Below, in pieces: positions 27,413 through 37,938 of a stretch of DNA of 64,000 bases. Position numbers and translations under genes: made by a program. Source of the stretch: SZUA-36 sp963704855. GTDB taxonomy: Bacteria; Pseudomonadota; Gammaproteobacteria; Xanthomonadales; SZUA-36. Numbering within the stretch: the stretch's first letter is position 1; the number at the start of each line of letters is the position of its first letter. Below the pieces are notes generated by a model. That model ran no database searches, was not told where the DNA came from, and worked only from the letters and a program-made list of their open reading frames with translations. The DNA lies in assembly GCA_963704855.1 (NCBI GenBank), contig CAVPHY010000002.1, positions 62,001 through 126,000 on the forward strand. The letters are read 5' to 3'.

Positions 27413-29148
27413 ATACCAAAGCACCATCCGCCAGGGCCGTCGCACAGACGATACTCGACGGGTTCGACCGGCACTACTATCTTTTCAGGCGGTTCGGTTA
27501 CGAAGCCAAGGGCTGTTTTGAGCATGCTGAATGGTCACGCGCCGTCGAGGGCAGAAAAGAGCGCATCCTGGGTTATGAAGGACGTGTGAACGAGACCGTC
27601 AACGCCCTCGAAACGCAATTTCCGGAAGCCAGTGAAAACGCCCGGTTGTGGCCGGACGTCAAGGCCGCCTATATCACATTACTGTTAGACCACCTCCAGG
27701 CTGAGTGCGCTGAAACATTCTATAATTCTGTTGTTTGCAGAGTTCTTCATAGAAATTACTACAATAACGAAAACATATTCTGGCGACCGGTCATCAGCAC
27801 CGAACACCTGCATGGTTCAAGCCCCTCCTATCACAGCTACTATCCACCCAGCCAGGGGTTGCGACGCTGCCTGCTTGAAACCATGACAGGTTTCGGGCTG
27901 AGCAACCGCTTTCAAAACCTTCGTCGCGATATACGCCGGCTTGAGACCGCCATCCGTACCCACCGGGGAAAAGCCTGGAAGGCCCAGCCCAATTACCAGA
28001 TACAGGTGCTCAGCTCCCTGTTTTTTCGCAGCAAGGCAGCTTATATCGTGTGCCGGATCATCAATGGCGACCGCACCCAGGCCCTGGTTATTCCGCTACT
28101 CCAGAACCCCGACCGGAAGATCTATGTGGATACGGCGCTGATGCGCCGCAAGGATGTCACCATCGTCTTCAGTTTCTCACGCGCCTATTTCATGGTCGAT
28201 ATGGAAGTGCCCTCCAACTACGTGAGGTTCCTGCTCTCGATCATGCCGGGTAAATCGTCCGTCGACCTGTACGCCATGCTGGGTTTGCAAAAACAGGCCA
28301 AGACCCTGTTCTACCGGGAATTGCTATACCACCTCAGCCACTCGAAGGATAATTTCCAGATCGCGCCAGGTGTGCGTGGTATGGTGATGCTGGTATTTAC
28401 CCTGCCCTCTTTCCAGTTTGTTTTCAAACTCATCAAGGACCGTTTTGATCCGCCCAAGACCTCCACAAGAGAGGAGGTCCGTCAAAAGTACCAGTTGGTC
28501 AAATATCATGATCGCGTGGGCAGGCTGGCCGATACGCTGGAATATTCCAATGTGGCAATCGACATCGACCGGGTTGACCCCGAACTGTTGCAGGAACTGC
28601 GTAAAAGTGCGGCTGGCTCAATCGAGGAAACAGGTGACAAACTCATCATCAGGCACATCTATATCGAAAGACGGATGGAACCGCTGGACCAGTACCTCGC
28701 GCAGGTCACCGGCACCAAGCGGCGCCGAGCAATACGGGATTTCGGCCAGTCCATCCGCGACCTGGTTGGCGCGAATATATTCCCGGGGGACATGCTCAAG
28801 AAAAACTTTGGCGTAACCCGTAACGAGCGCGTGGTTTTTTATGACTACGATGAGATCTGTTACATCACCGATTGTAATTTCCGCCGCATTCCGCCGGCAC
28901 GCAGTTACGAAGATGAAATTTCCGATACCCCGTGGTATTCGATTGGCCAGAACGATGTGTTTCCCGAGACTTTTGCACCTTTCTTTTTCACCGACCCGGA
29001 CGACATGGCACTGTTCAAAATGGATCATGCGGAGTTGTTGACCGCGGTGTGGTGGAACGGTATGAAGGACACCATTCTCGCCGGTGGTCTGACCGATGTG
29101 TTCCCCTACCCTATCAAGCGTCGCTTTTCGGTGCGGTTCGGGTCCTGA
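27409..29148 (+). CDS. aceK: Isocitrate dehydrogenase kinase/phosphatase
   Basis: 579 residues, close to the length of E. coli AceK. The N-terminus AQTILDGFDRHYYLFRRF and the C-terminal kinase-like region (YNSVVCRVLHRNYYNNENIF, later VFYDYDEICYITDCNFRRIP) match the family. AceK phosphorylates isocitrate dehydrogenase to divert isocitrate into the glyoxylate shunt, and also removes the phosphate. In enteric bacteria it sits with aceB and aceA; here it follows an SGNH hydrolase with a 4-base overlap and no aceA or aceB is in the window. The presence of aceK implies growth on acetate or fatty acids. Confidence 0.93.
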   Translation: MNTKAPSARAVAQTILDGFDRHYYLFRRFGYEAKGCFEHAEWSRAVEGRKERILGYEGRVNETVNALETQFPEASENARLWPDVKAAYITLLLDHLQAECAETFYNSVVCRVLHRNYYNNENIFWRPVISTEHLHGSSPSYHSYYPPSQGLRRCLLETMTGFGLSNRFQNLRRDIRRLETAIRTHRGKAWKAQPNYQIQVLSSLFFRSKAAYIVCRIINGDRTQALVIPLLQNPDRKIYVDTALMRRKDVTIVFSFSRAYFMVDMEVPSNYVRFLLSIMPGKSSVDLYAMLGLQKQAKTLFYRELLYHLSHSKDNFQIAPGVRGMVMLVFTLPSFQFVFKLIKDRFDPPKTSTREEVRQKYQLVKYHDRVGRLADTLEYSNVAIDIDRVDPELLQELRKSAAGSIEETGDKLIIRHIYIERRMEPLDQYLAQVTGTKRRRAIRDFGQSIRDLVGANIFPGDMLKKNFGVTRNERVVFYDYDEICYITDCNFRRIPPARSYEDEISDTPWYSIGQNDVFPETFAPFFFTDPDDMALFKMDHAELLTAVWWNGMKDTILAGGLTDVFPYPIKRRFSVRFGS

Positions 29149-29381
29149 AGAAATTCAGCCCCATGTACCTGTTCGCGGATTAAGCCAACTTTTGGGTGTC
29201 TACACCAGTTTATTCGGTCTCCCTTCTTTCGATTGTATGGTGGTGGGGACATCGCGAGGGAATCAGTACTCTGGCCCGTAATTTGCATCTTCTTTAATGG
29301 ACACACATATTACAAATGGCCTATGCAGTAATTGATTAACTGTGTTAGTGTAGTAGTTAAATAACACACCGGGGTTTATTT

Positions 29382-30476
29382 ATGAGGTTTCGAGTGCGCA
29401 ATCAAACCTTGTCCATGGGGTTCTTCGTGTCATTGATCGCCTCTGTCCTGCTTTTGCAGGCGTGTATGGATACGGTCAATGGTGAGGAGGAAAAAGACGA
29501 GAACGAGGCCTCCCTGGCGATACCGGTCGAGGCCATTAAAGTTACTAACGGTGATATGGCGGCTTTCTATACCGGGACAGCAACGCTCGAAGCCGATCAA
29601 CAGGCCCTTGTTGTCTCCCAGATCACCGGCGTGGTACTGAAAATCAATGCCGAGGAAGCCGATTTTGTCAAGGCCGGACAGGTCCTTGCCGTGGTGGAAA
29701 CCGACCGTTATGCGCTGGAGGTTGAGCGCACCAACGCTACCCTGAAACGACTGCAGACCGAATTCCAGCGCAAGAAAGAGCTGTTTGCCAAGCAACTGGT
29801 CAGCACCGAGGATTTTGAGCGTGTCAGTGCCGAGTACGAGGCGCAGAAGGCCGCCTGGGAACTGGCGAAGCTGGAGCTCGCCTACACTAGCATCAGGGCG
29901 CCCATAAGTGGTTATATCTCCGAGCGCATGGTGCGGGTTGGAAACCTGGTCAAATTGCATGAACCGGTCTTCAATATCACCAGTTATGACCCCCTGCTGG
30001 CGGTTCTGCATGTACCGGAACGTGAGTTGCGTGTTCTCAAAAATGGTCTTCAGGTCGCCATGTCGGTCGATGCCTGGCCCGGGGAGTCGTTTGGCGGTGA
30101 AGTAATACGTATCAGCCCGGTGGTTGATACCAATACGGGTACGTTCCGTGTGACGACCCAGATCGATGATCATGGGCAGATGCTGAAACCGGGTCTGTTC
30201 GGACGGGTCGAGATCCTTTACGACCTGCATGAAAATGTACCGGTCATTCCACGCAACGCGGTTATCACGGAAGATGAATTGAGCCATGTATTTGTCATCG
30301 ATGATGACGGCATCGCCCGACGCCGTGCCATCCAGCTTGGCTTCGAAGACAACGGGCAGGTTGAAGTGGCCGAAGGCCTGGCACAGGGCGAGACCGTGGT
30401 CACGGCTGGCAAGGGCAGCCTGAGCGACGGTACACGCGTGGAGGTGGTGGGTAACAGCCCGGATTCCGGCACATGA
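29382..30476 (+). CDS. RND efflux periplasmic adaptor lipoprotein
   Basis: 364 residues. The signal peptide ends in lipobox LQAC (near residue 28). The adaptor order is visible: a barrel-sandwich strand ALVVSQITGVVLKINAEEADFVKAGQ, a coiled hairpin of about 70 residues, the return IRAPISGYISERMVRVGNLV, then beta-barrel and membrane-proximal domains. It bridges the inner-membrane pump to an outer-membrane channel. It overlaps the next gene in an ATGA junction. The 233 bases upstream include an imperfect GTGTTA...TAACAC inverted pair near 29342-29367 that could be a repressor site. Confidence 0.87.
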   Translation: MRFRVRNQTLSMGFFVSLIASVLLLQACMDTVNGEEEKDENEASLAIPVEAIKVTNGDMAAFYTGTATLEADQQALVVSQITGVVLKINAEEADFVKAGQVLAVVETDRYALEVERTNATLKRLQTEFQRKKELFAKQLVSTEDFERVSAEYEAQKAAWELAKLELAYTSIRAPISGYISERMVRVGNLVKLHEPVFNITSYDPLLAVLHVPERELRVLKNGLQVAMSVDAWPGESFGGEVIRISPVVDTNTGTFRVTTQIDDHGQMLKPGLFGRVEILYDLHENVPVIPRNAVITEDELSHVFVIDDDGIARRRAIQLGFEDNGQVEVAEGLAQGETVVTAGKGSLSDGTRVEVVGNSPDSGT

Positions 30477-33400
30477 GCCCTGATCCAGCAAAAAGTCCCG
30501 GCCAGATGAAACTGATTGAAGTTGCGACACGCAGACGCGTCGCCATTTCAATGTTCGCAGTCACGCTGGTCCTGTTTGGACTCATCGCCCTGAAAGACCT
30601 GAACGTCAATCTTCTGCCCGACCTGTCCTACCCGACATTGACGGTACGCACCGAATACCGCGGCGCCGCGCCCGAGGAAATCGAGACACTGCTGACACGC
30701 CCCGTCGAAGAGGCGGTCGGTGTGGTCAAGAATGTACTCAGCGTCAAATCGGTATCCCGCGCCGGCCAGTCCGATGTCATCCTCGAGTTCGCCTGGGGCA
30801 CCGATATGGACCGTGCGGGTCTGGATGTACGCGAGAAGCTGGAAGTCCTGCAATTGCCGCTGGAAGCAAGCCGGCCACTGCTGTTGCGTTTCAACCCGGC
30901 CACCGACCCGATCATGCGCTTTGGCCTGATCTCGGAACTCTCAGACGAAGCCTCCCTCAAGGCCATGCGCCGGTTTGCAGAAGAGGAAATCAAGAAACTG
31001 GTTGAGCCGGTGGAAGGCGTGGCTGCGGTCAAGATCAGCGGTGGTCTCGAGGATGAAATCCAGATCGAAATCGACCAGCGCAAAATGGCTCAACTGAATG
31101 TTTCCCTGGAAGAACTGAGCCTGCGCCTGGCGGCGGAAAACGTAAACGTTTCGGCGGGCCGCCTCGAGGAAGGGGCACAGCGCTACCTGGTGCGGACGAT
31201 TAACCAGTTTGCCACGGTCGAAGAGTTTGGCGAGCTGATCGTCAAACCCGGTACGACGCGGCCGATCTACCTGCGCGATATCGCCAGGGTACGGGCCGGT
31301 TACAGCGAGCGCGAGGCCATCATCCGCATGAACGGCAAGGAGGCCGTGGAAGTAGCGCTTTACAAGGAGGGTGATGCCAACACCGTCAGTGTCGCCCGTG
31401 GCATCAAGGAGCGGATCGAGACCTTATCGGAAGAATTGCCGGATGACATGACGATCGAGACCGTCGATGATCAATCCATTTTCATTGATCGTGCCATCAG
31501 TGAGGTGGTCAAGGCTGCCATCCTCGGTGGTCTTCTGGCCGTCCTGGTGATCTTTGTCTTTCTTCGTAATGCCTGGTTTACCCTGACCATCGCGCTGTCC
31601 ATCCCGGTTTCGATTATCGCCACCTTTTTCCTGATGGGACAGGCGGGTATCTCACTCAATATCATGTCGCTGGGCGGTATTGCGCTGGCCACCGGTCTGC
31701 TGGTGGATAACGCCATCGTGGTGCTCGAAAATATCTCGCGCTACCGGGCCGAAGGTGAAGGCCTCGTCAGCGCGGCGATCAAGGGCGCCAGCGAAGTCGG
31801 CGGCGCGGTTATCGCTGCCACGCTGACCACCATTGCAGTATTTTTGCCACTGGCTTTTGTCGAGGGTATTGCAGGGCAATTGTTCCGTGACCAGGCGCTG
31901 ACCGTCACCTTCGCACTGGCTATCTCCCTCGGTGTGGCTGTGACCCTGATACCGATGATGGCCTCGGTCCGTGGCGAGCATACGCTGGGTCAGGCCGGCT
32001 TCAGCAGACGCGTAGGTCAGTGGTTCTCCTCCGTTTACGCCCACCTGCTCGAAGGCGCCCTGTCCCACCGTTTCCTGACCCTGGCCATCGCAACGGTTCT
32101 TTTGGCATTCGCAGTATTGCTGTTACAACGAACCGGTACGGAACTGGTACCCCAGCTGGAACAGGGTGTGTTCAATGTCACGCTCGAGGCAGCCCCGGGT
32201 ACACCCCTTGAAGAAACCGACAGGATCGCGGGTGAACTGCAACAGATGGCAACGGCCGACCCCTCGGTAAATTACGTTTACGGGGTCGCAGGATCGGGTA
32301 ACCGGATCGACGCCAATCCAACGGAGAGCGGTGAAAACATCGCCCGCATGCTGGTGGTAATGAATAGCGGGGCGAGTGCAAACGAACAACAGCGTGTCAT
32401 TGGCAAGCTGCGTAACCGGGCAAGGGAGATCGCCGGTCTGGACGCAAACTTTTCGTCACCCGAACTGCTCAGTTTTGATAAGCCGCTTGAAATTGAAATC
32501 CAGGGTTACGACCTGGATTCCCTGCGGATAGCCAGTGACGAGGTATTGAGGCGGCTGAGGCAAACCGGGCGATTCGCCGATGTGGAATCCAGCCTGGAAC
32601 GCGGGCACCCGGAAATCCAGATCTATTTTGACCAGGAACGCGCGGCCGCCCTGGGGTTGACCGTAAAACAGGTATCCGACCAGGTGGTCGGTAAGATCCG
32701 CGGAACGGTGGCGACCCGCTTCAGCTGGCGTGACCGCAAGGTCGATGTGCTGGTGCGTGTAGCCGAGGATGAGCGGCAGTCGATCGCTGCCGTGCGTGAA
32801 CTGATCATCAACCCCGAGAGCGAGTTTCCGGTGCCCCTGTCATCCGTCGCCGAGATCCGCGTTGCCGAAGGGCCTGCAGAAATCCGCCGTGGCAACCAGG
32901 AGCGCCTGGCCCTGGTGCAGGCCAATCTCGCTTATGGGGATCTCGGCAGTGCGGTCGCCGAGGTTGAATCACTGTTAGCTGGTATGAAGCTGCCCTATGG
33001 CCTGAAAATGTACATCAAGGGGCAAAGCGAAGAGATGGATGCCTCGTTCAAATCACTGTTGTTTGCACTGGGCCTGGCCGTGATTCTCGTTTACCTGGTG
33101 ATGGCCTCCCAATTCGAATCCCTTCTGCATCCCTTCGTGATCCTGTTTTCAATCCCGCTGGCTGCTGTTGGTGTTGCACTGGCGCTGTGGCTGACCGACA
33201 CACGGCTCAGTGTGATCGTATTCATCGGGCTGATCATGCTGGCGGGTATCGTTGTCAATAACGCCATCGTCTTGCTGGACCTGGTCAACCAATTGCGCGA
33301 ACGGGGTATGGACCGGCTCACCGCCATCAGGGAAGGTGCGAGGCTGCGCTTGCGCCCGATCATGATGACCACCCTGACAACGGTGCTGGGCCTGTTACCG

Positions 33401-33583
33401 ATGGCGCTGGGTCTCGGCCAGGGATCCGAGATGCGCACGCCCATGGCCATCACGGTCATCGGCGGTTTGCTGACATCTACGTTTCTAACCCTGTTGGTTG
33501 TGCCGGTGATGTATTCGCTGCTGGATCGCCGTGCGGATGTGACCATTGCCCCGCAATCCGGCAAGACCGCGCAGGAGGCCTGA
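30473..33583 (+). CDS. RND efflux transporter permease (HAE1-like), first
   Basis: 1036 residues. AcrB-type architecture: N-terminal helix, large periplasmic loop, helix block with GLLVDNAIVVLENI (proton-relay Asp near residue 409), second loop, and final helices with GIVVNNAIVLLDLVN. Also PMALGLGQGSEMRTPMAI near the end. It exports small amphipathic compounds driven by protons. It is translationally coupled to the adaptor, and the second permease starts 3 bases after its stop. No outer-membrane factor gene is present, so a TolC-like channel encoded elsewhere is expected. Confidence 0.9.
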   Translation: MSPDPAKSPGQMKLIEVATRRRVAISMFAVTLVLFGLIALKDLNVNLLPDLSYPTLTVRTEYRGAAPEEIETLLTRPVEEAVGVVKNVLSVKSVSRAGQSDVILEFAWGTDMDRAGLDVREKLEVLQLPLEASRPLLLRFNPATDPIMRFGLISELSDEASLKAMRRFAEEEIKKLVEPVEGVAAVKISGGLEDEIQIEIDQRKMAQLNVSLEELSLRLAAENVNVSAGRLEEGAQRYLVRTINQFATVEEFGELIVKPGTTRPIYLRDIARVRAGYSEREAIIRMNGKEAVEVALYKEGDANTVSVARGIKERIETLSEELPDDMTIETVDDQSIFIDRAISEVVKAAILGGLLAVLVIFVFLRNAWFTLTIALSIPVSIIATFFLMGQAGISLNIMSLGGIALATGLLVDNAIVVLENISRYRAEGEGLVSAAIKGASEVGGAVIAATLTTIAVFLPLAFVEGIAGQLFRDQALTVTFALAISLGVAVTLIPMMASVRGEHTLGQAGFSRRVGQWFSSVYAHLLEGALSHRFLTLAIATVLLAFAVLLLQRTGTELVPQLEQGVFNVTLEAAPGTPLEETDRIAGELQQMATADPSVNYVYGVAGSGNRIDANPTESGENIARMLVVMNSGASANEQQRVIGKLRNRAREIAGLDANFSSPELLSFDKPLEIEIQGYDLDSLRIASDEVLRRLRQTGRFADVESSLERGHPEIQIYFDQERAAALGLTVKQVSDQVVGKIRGTVATRFSWRDRKVDVLVRVAEDERQSIAAVRELIINPESEFPVPLSSVAEIRVAEGPAEIRRGNQERLALVQANLAYGDLGSAVAEVESLLAGMKLPYGLKMYIKGQSEEMDASFKSLLFALGLAVILVYLVMASQFESLLHPFVILFSIPLAAVGVALALWLTDTRLSVIVFIGLIMLAGIVVNNAIVLLDLVNQLRERGMDRLTAIREGARLRLRPIMMTTLTTVLGLLPMALGLGQGSEMRTPMAITVIGGLLTSTFLTLLVVPVMYSLLDRRADVTIAPQSGKTAQEA

Positions 33584-33586
33584 CCG

Positions 33587-36500
33587 ATGACACCTGCCCG
33601 CTTCGCAATGGACCGGCCGGTTACGATCATCATGATCTTTGTTTCCATGATCGCCGTGGGCCTGGTCTCCAGCCGCCTCCTGCCGCTGGAATATTTCCCC
33701 GGTGTTGATATCCCGTTCATCATCCTCGATATGCCCTACCAGGGTTCGACCCCCGAAGAGGTGGAACGCGAGATTACCCGCCCCGCAGAAGAGGTGATCG
33801 CAACGCTCAGCGGTATCAAGCGGCTGGAATCCACCTCTTCCTCCAACGGTTCACGGCTCGAGGTTCAGTTTGAATGGGGCGCCGATGTAGCAGTCAAGGC
33901 AGTCGAAGCCCGGGAGCGGATGGAGGCAATCCGCGACCAGCTGCCTTCCGACCTGCGTCGTATCAATGTTTTGAAATTCAACTTCACCGACCAACCGGTG
34001 CTGCAATTACGTATTTCCAGCGAGCGTGACCTGTCCACCGCCTATGACATGCTGATCCGTAACCTGGTACGGCCGCTGGAGAGAATACCGGGTGTCGCAA
34101 GGGTGGATTTCCAGGGCATTGAGCCACGTGAGATCCGCATTGAGTTGATCGCCGACCGCGTTGTTTCGCACGGTATCGACCTGAACCTGCTACAGGCGCA
34201 GCTAAGGCAGGTGAACTTCTCGGATTCGGCCGGTTTGATCCGTGACAGTGACACCCGTTACCGGGTGAACCCCCGTGGTGAATTCCGCTCGATCGACGAA
34301 ATCAAGGAACTGGTCATATCGGCGGACGGCCTGCGACTGGGTGATATCGCAGATATCAAATACGACTCCCGGCGCCGGGATTATGCCCGGCACCTCGACC
34401 GAAAATACGCCATCGGCATCAGCATTTTCAAGGAAAGCGGCGCCAACCTGGTAGATGTCGGCGAAAGGGCATTGGCGGAGGTTGAGCGTATTGGTAAAAC
34501 GGCAGAAATGCGGGGTATCAACCTGTTCTTCCTGGATAACCAGTCTGAGGGTGTGACGGAATCCCTGGGTGAGTTGCTCAAGGCCGGTGTGCTTGGCGCC
34601 TTCCTTTCGTTGTTTGTCCTGTATTTTTTCCTGCGCAGTGTACCGACAACCCTGATGGTTTCCCTGGCCATACCGGTCGCGATTACGATCACCCTGGGTG
34701 TGATGTACTTTCTCGGGATTTCATTGAACATCCTGTCCATGATGGGTCTGATGCTGGCGGTCGGTATGCTGGTGGATAACGCGGTGGTCGTGAGTGAAAG
34801 CATTCATACCGAATTTGAAAAAACACCGGATGACGCGAGGGGATCAGCCCTGCGTGGCGTCAGTGCGGTGGGCCTGGCGGTGGCTGCCGGCACCCTGACC
34901 AGCGCGGCGGTTTTCCTGCCAATCATTTTTGGTAAAAAAGACCAGATTTCCATCTTCATGACCCACGTGGCGACCTCCATCGTGGTTTCACTGGCCATTT
35001 CCCTTTTTATCGCGCAGACGGTCATTCCATTGGCGGCATCACGCCTGGACCGCCCTTCGTCAAAGAAACAGAACGCGGCGATCGATTTTTTACGTGACAG
35101 GTATGTCCGTCTGCTGAACTGGAATATGCGCCACCGCTGGCTGGCGGCAAGCATGGTCATCCTGACGCTGTTGTCGGCGGCTATCCCGATGTCCATCGTT
35201 GAAACCGACATGTTCCCGCAGGACGATACCCGTAGGTTGTATATGCCCTACCACCTCGATGGCCACTACCCGCTTGCGAAGCTGAAAGAGTCCGTGGACC
35301 GGATCGAGGAGTACCTATATACCAACAAGGAGCGCCTGGAAATTCGCGCCGTTTACTCCTACTACTCCGAACAGGCTGACAACACCGCCTCGACGATCCT
35401 TTTGACCGACGACAAGCATTCGAAGCGTTCCTCACAGGAGATATCCAGTGAAATCCTTGAAAACATGCCAAAAATCGCAATCGGCCGCCCGAGTTTCGAC
35501 TTTCAGCGTGTCGGTGGTGGTGAGGAGCTCAGCATCACGTTAACCGGTACCTCGAGCGAGGTCCTGCGTGACCTGTCCGAGGATGTGGTCCGTATCCTGT
35601 CATCGGTCGAGGGACTGAGCGGCGTAGTTTCAGCCGTCTCTGCCGGGGATCAGGAGGTCCAGGTTCGGGTCGACCGCGAACGCGCCAACCAGTTGGGATT
35701 CTCCACCCAGGAAGTCGCCCAGGTCGTGGCCATCGCCATACGCGGTGTCGACCTGCGCGAATTCAAGGGCGAGGAAGGCGAAATACCTGTGCGTTTGCAG
35801 TTCCGTGAGCAGGATCGTCAGCAACTGGACGACCTGCGTGACATCAAGTTGAGAAACCCGGCAGGCGTGTCTATTCCATTGATGTCGATGGTCGATTTTG
35901 TTGAAAGCACAGGCCCCACGGAAATCCGCCGCCTTGACCGCAAAACCGGAATATCCGTCACGGCCCAACTGGATGGAATTACCACGGAAAGAGCGCAGGA
36001 ATTGATCGAGGAGAACATGGAACTGATGTCCATGCCGAGTGGTTACAGCTGGCATTTCGGCGGCGGTTTCACCGGTGACCAGGAAGCCATGCAAAAGATG
36101 CTTTTCAATATCCTGCTGGCCATCGCCATTATCTACATCGTGCTGGCAGCGCAGTTCGAGTCATTGGTCTACCCGCTGAGTATGATCTGCACCATCGGGT
36201 TTTCGGTGATCGGGGTTTACTGGTTTTTCCTGATGACCGGAACCACCTTCACGCTGATGGCCATGATAGGCATCCTGATATTAATCGGTGTGGTTGTGAA
36301 CAACGGCATTGTGCTGATCGACCATGTCAACCAGCTTCGCCTGCAGGGGTTGACGCGTGACGAGGCGCTTATCCGGGCGTGCCGGGAACGTATGCGGCCT
36401 ATCCTGATGACGGTCGGAACCACGGTGCTGGGCCTGACGCCCCTGTGTATCGGCACCACCCAGATCGGCGGCAACGGCCCGCCCTACTACCCGATGGCGC

Positions 36501-36676
36501 GCGCCATCGTCGGTGGTTTGCTGTTCTCGACCTTTGTCAGCCTGGTGCTATTGCCGACGATCTATACCTGGCTGGACGTAATACGGCATTGGCCGCGTAA
36601 ATTTTTCAGCTGGCTCGGCCTGCGGTTATCCGCCCTGCTCAGGCGGCGGCCAAAGCCTGTTCCAGATCAGCGATAA
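33587..36676 (+). CDS. RND efflux transporter permease (HAE1-like), second
   Basis: 1029 residues, same architecture as its neighbour but clearly diverged. GMLVDNAVVVSESI contains the helix-4 Asp; GVVVNNGIVLIDHVN lies in the C-terminal half. Two tandem permeases with one adaptor recall MdtBC-type systems, where both subunits join in one heterotrimer. The 3' end overlaps the 3' end of the convergent metY gene by 38 bases. The C-terminal tail is strongly basic (SALLRRRPKPVPDQR). Confidence 0.88.
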   Translation: MTPARFAMDRPVTIIMIFVSMIAVGLVSSRLLPLEYFPGVDIPFIILDMPYQGSTPEEVEREITRPAEEVIATLSGIKRLESTSSSNGSRLEVQFEWGADVAVKAVEARERMEAIRDQLPSDLRRINVLKFNFTDQPVLQLRISSERDLSTAYDMLIRNLVRPLERIPGVARVDFQGIEPREIRIELIADRVVSHGIDLNLLQAQLRQVNFSDSAGLIRDSDTRYRVNPRGEFRSIDEIKELVISADGLRLGDIADIKYDSRRRDYARHLDRKYAIGISIFKESGANLVDVGERALAEVERIGKTAEMRGINLFFLDNQSEGVTESLGELLKAGVLGAFLSLFVLYFFLRSVPTTLMVSLAIPVAITITLGVMYFLGISLNILSMMGLMLAVGMLVDNAVVVSESIHTEFEKTPDDARGSALRGVSAVGLAVAAGTLTSAAVFLPIIFGKKDQISIFMTHVATSIVVSLAISLFIAQTVIPLAASRLDRPSSKKQNAAIDFLRDRYVRLLNWNMRHRWLAASMVILTLLSAAIPMSIVETDMFPQDDTRRLYMPYHLDGHYPLAKLKESVDRIEEYLYTNKERLEIRAVYSYYSEQADNTASTILLTDDKHSKRSSQEISSEILENMPKIAIGRPSFDFQRVGGGEELSITLTGTSSEVLRDLSEDVVRILSSVEGLSGVVSAVSAGDQEVQVRVDRERANQLGFSTQEVAQVVAIAIRGVDLREFKGEEGEIPVRLQFREQDRQQLDDLRDIKLRNPAGVSIPLMSMVDFVESTGPTEIRRLDRKTGISVTAQLDGITTERAQELIEENMELMSMPSGYSWHFGGGFTGDQEAMQKMLFNILLAIAIIYIVLAAQFESLVYPLSMICTIGFSVIGVYWFFLMTGTTFTLMAMIGILILIGVVVNNGIVLIDHVNQLRLQGLTRDEALIRACRERMRPILMTVGTTVLGLTPLCIGTTQIGGNGPPYYPMARAIVGGLLFSTFVSLVLLPTIYTWLDVIRHWPRKFFSWLGLRLSALLRRRPKPVPDQR

Positions 36677-37912
36677 TATCCTCGATATCCTCGATACCGA
36701 TACACAGGCGGATCATGTCCGGTGTCACACCCGCCGCTTCCAGTTCCGCACCGGCCAGCTGCCGGTGGGTGGTCGAGGCCGGGTGGGCCGCCAGTGATTT
36801 CACATCGCCGATGTTGACCAGGCGCAGGAACATCTGCAGCGCATCATAGAACTTCACACCCGCTTCATACCCTCCCTTGATACCAAAAGTCAGCAGGGCC
36901 GAAGGTTTTCCGTTGGTGTATTTTTGCGCCAGGTCATAGTAAGGCGAATCGGGCAAACCGGCGAAATTAACCCAGTCGACTTTTGCATGGTTTTTAAGGT
37001 ACTTGGCCACCGCCAGTGCATTGTCGCAGTGGCGCTGCATACGCAACGGCAGGGTCTGCATACCCTGCAGTATCAGGAAGGCATTCATCGGGCTTAGTGC
37101 AGATCCCGTATTACGCAGTGGTACGGTGCGTGCGCGGGCGATGTAGGCTGCCGGACCCATGGCTTCGGTGTAAACAACGCCATGATAGGACGCTTCGGGC
37201 TCATTCAGCATGTGGAATTTTTCCGGGTATTTTTCCCAGGGGAAATTGCCACCGTCAACGATCACGCCACCCAGCGAATTGCCATGACCACCCATGTACT
37301 TGGTCAGTGAATTGACCACGATATCGGCGCCGTATTTAATCGGTTTGATCAGGGCCGGGGTGGCAACGGTATTGTCGACAATCAATGGAACACCGTGTGC
37401 GTGCGCCATGTTGGCCAGCGCTTCGATATCGACGATATTACCCGCCGGGTTGCCGATGGATTCACAGAATACCGCGGTGGTTTTCTCATCGATCAGACGC
37501 CTCGCATGGCCTCGACACTGTCATCTGCAGCAAAGCGCACCTCGATACCCTGGCGTGGCAACATGTGTTTGAACAGCGTGTAGGTGCCGCCGTACAGCAG
37601 CGGTACGGAAACGATATTGTTGCCCTGCTCAGCGATATTCAGCACGGCGTAATTGATGGCCGCACTGCCCGCGCTGACGCACAGGGCCGCAATACCGCCT
37701 TCAAGCTGCGCGCAGCGCTGTTCCAGCACATCGGTGGTCGGGTTCATGATGCGTGTATAGATATTACCCGGCACTGCGAGGTTGAACAGGTCGGCGCCAT
37801 GCTGCGCGTTGTCGAATTCGTAGGCAACCGTCTGGTAGATGGGCACCGCGGTGGCCTTGGTGGTTGGGTCGGATTTGAATCCGGCGTGAATGGCGAGTGT
37901 CTGGTCTTTCAT
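36639..37912 (-). CDS. metY: O-acetyl/succinyl-homoserine sulfhydrylase (one frameshift)
   Basis: About 424 residues if the single break near 37500 is repaired (one missing base, or two extra). The N-terminal frame ends after VEAMRGV; the other frame resumes with LIDEKTTAVFCESIGNPAGN. PLP chemistry is marked by Lys in SLTKYMGGHGNS. The fold-type I Cys/Met-metabolism family and the length fit MetY, which makes homocysteine from the activated homoserine plus sulfide. It follows metA by 26 bases, so both serve methionine synthesis. It overlaps the RND permease gene at its 3' end. Confidence 0.87.
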
Positions 37913-37938
37913 TTACTGGTTCCTTTGCAGTTGGGTGG

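Noticed and set aside
29430..30551. 373-codon open frame on the minus strand
   Set aside because: Lies opposite the RND adaptor gene, whose domains are clear; no recognisable protein.
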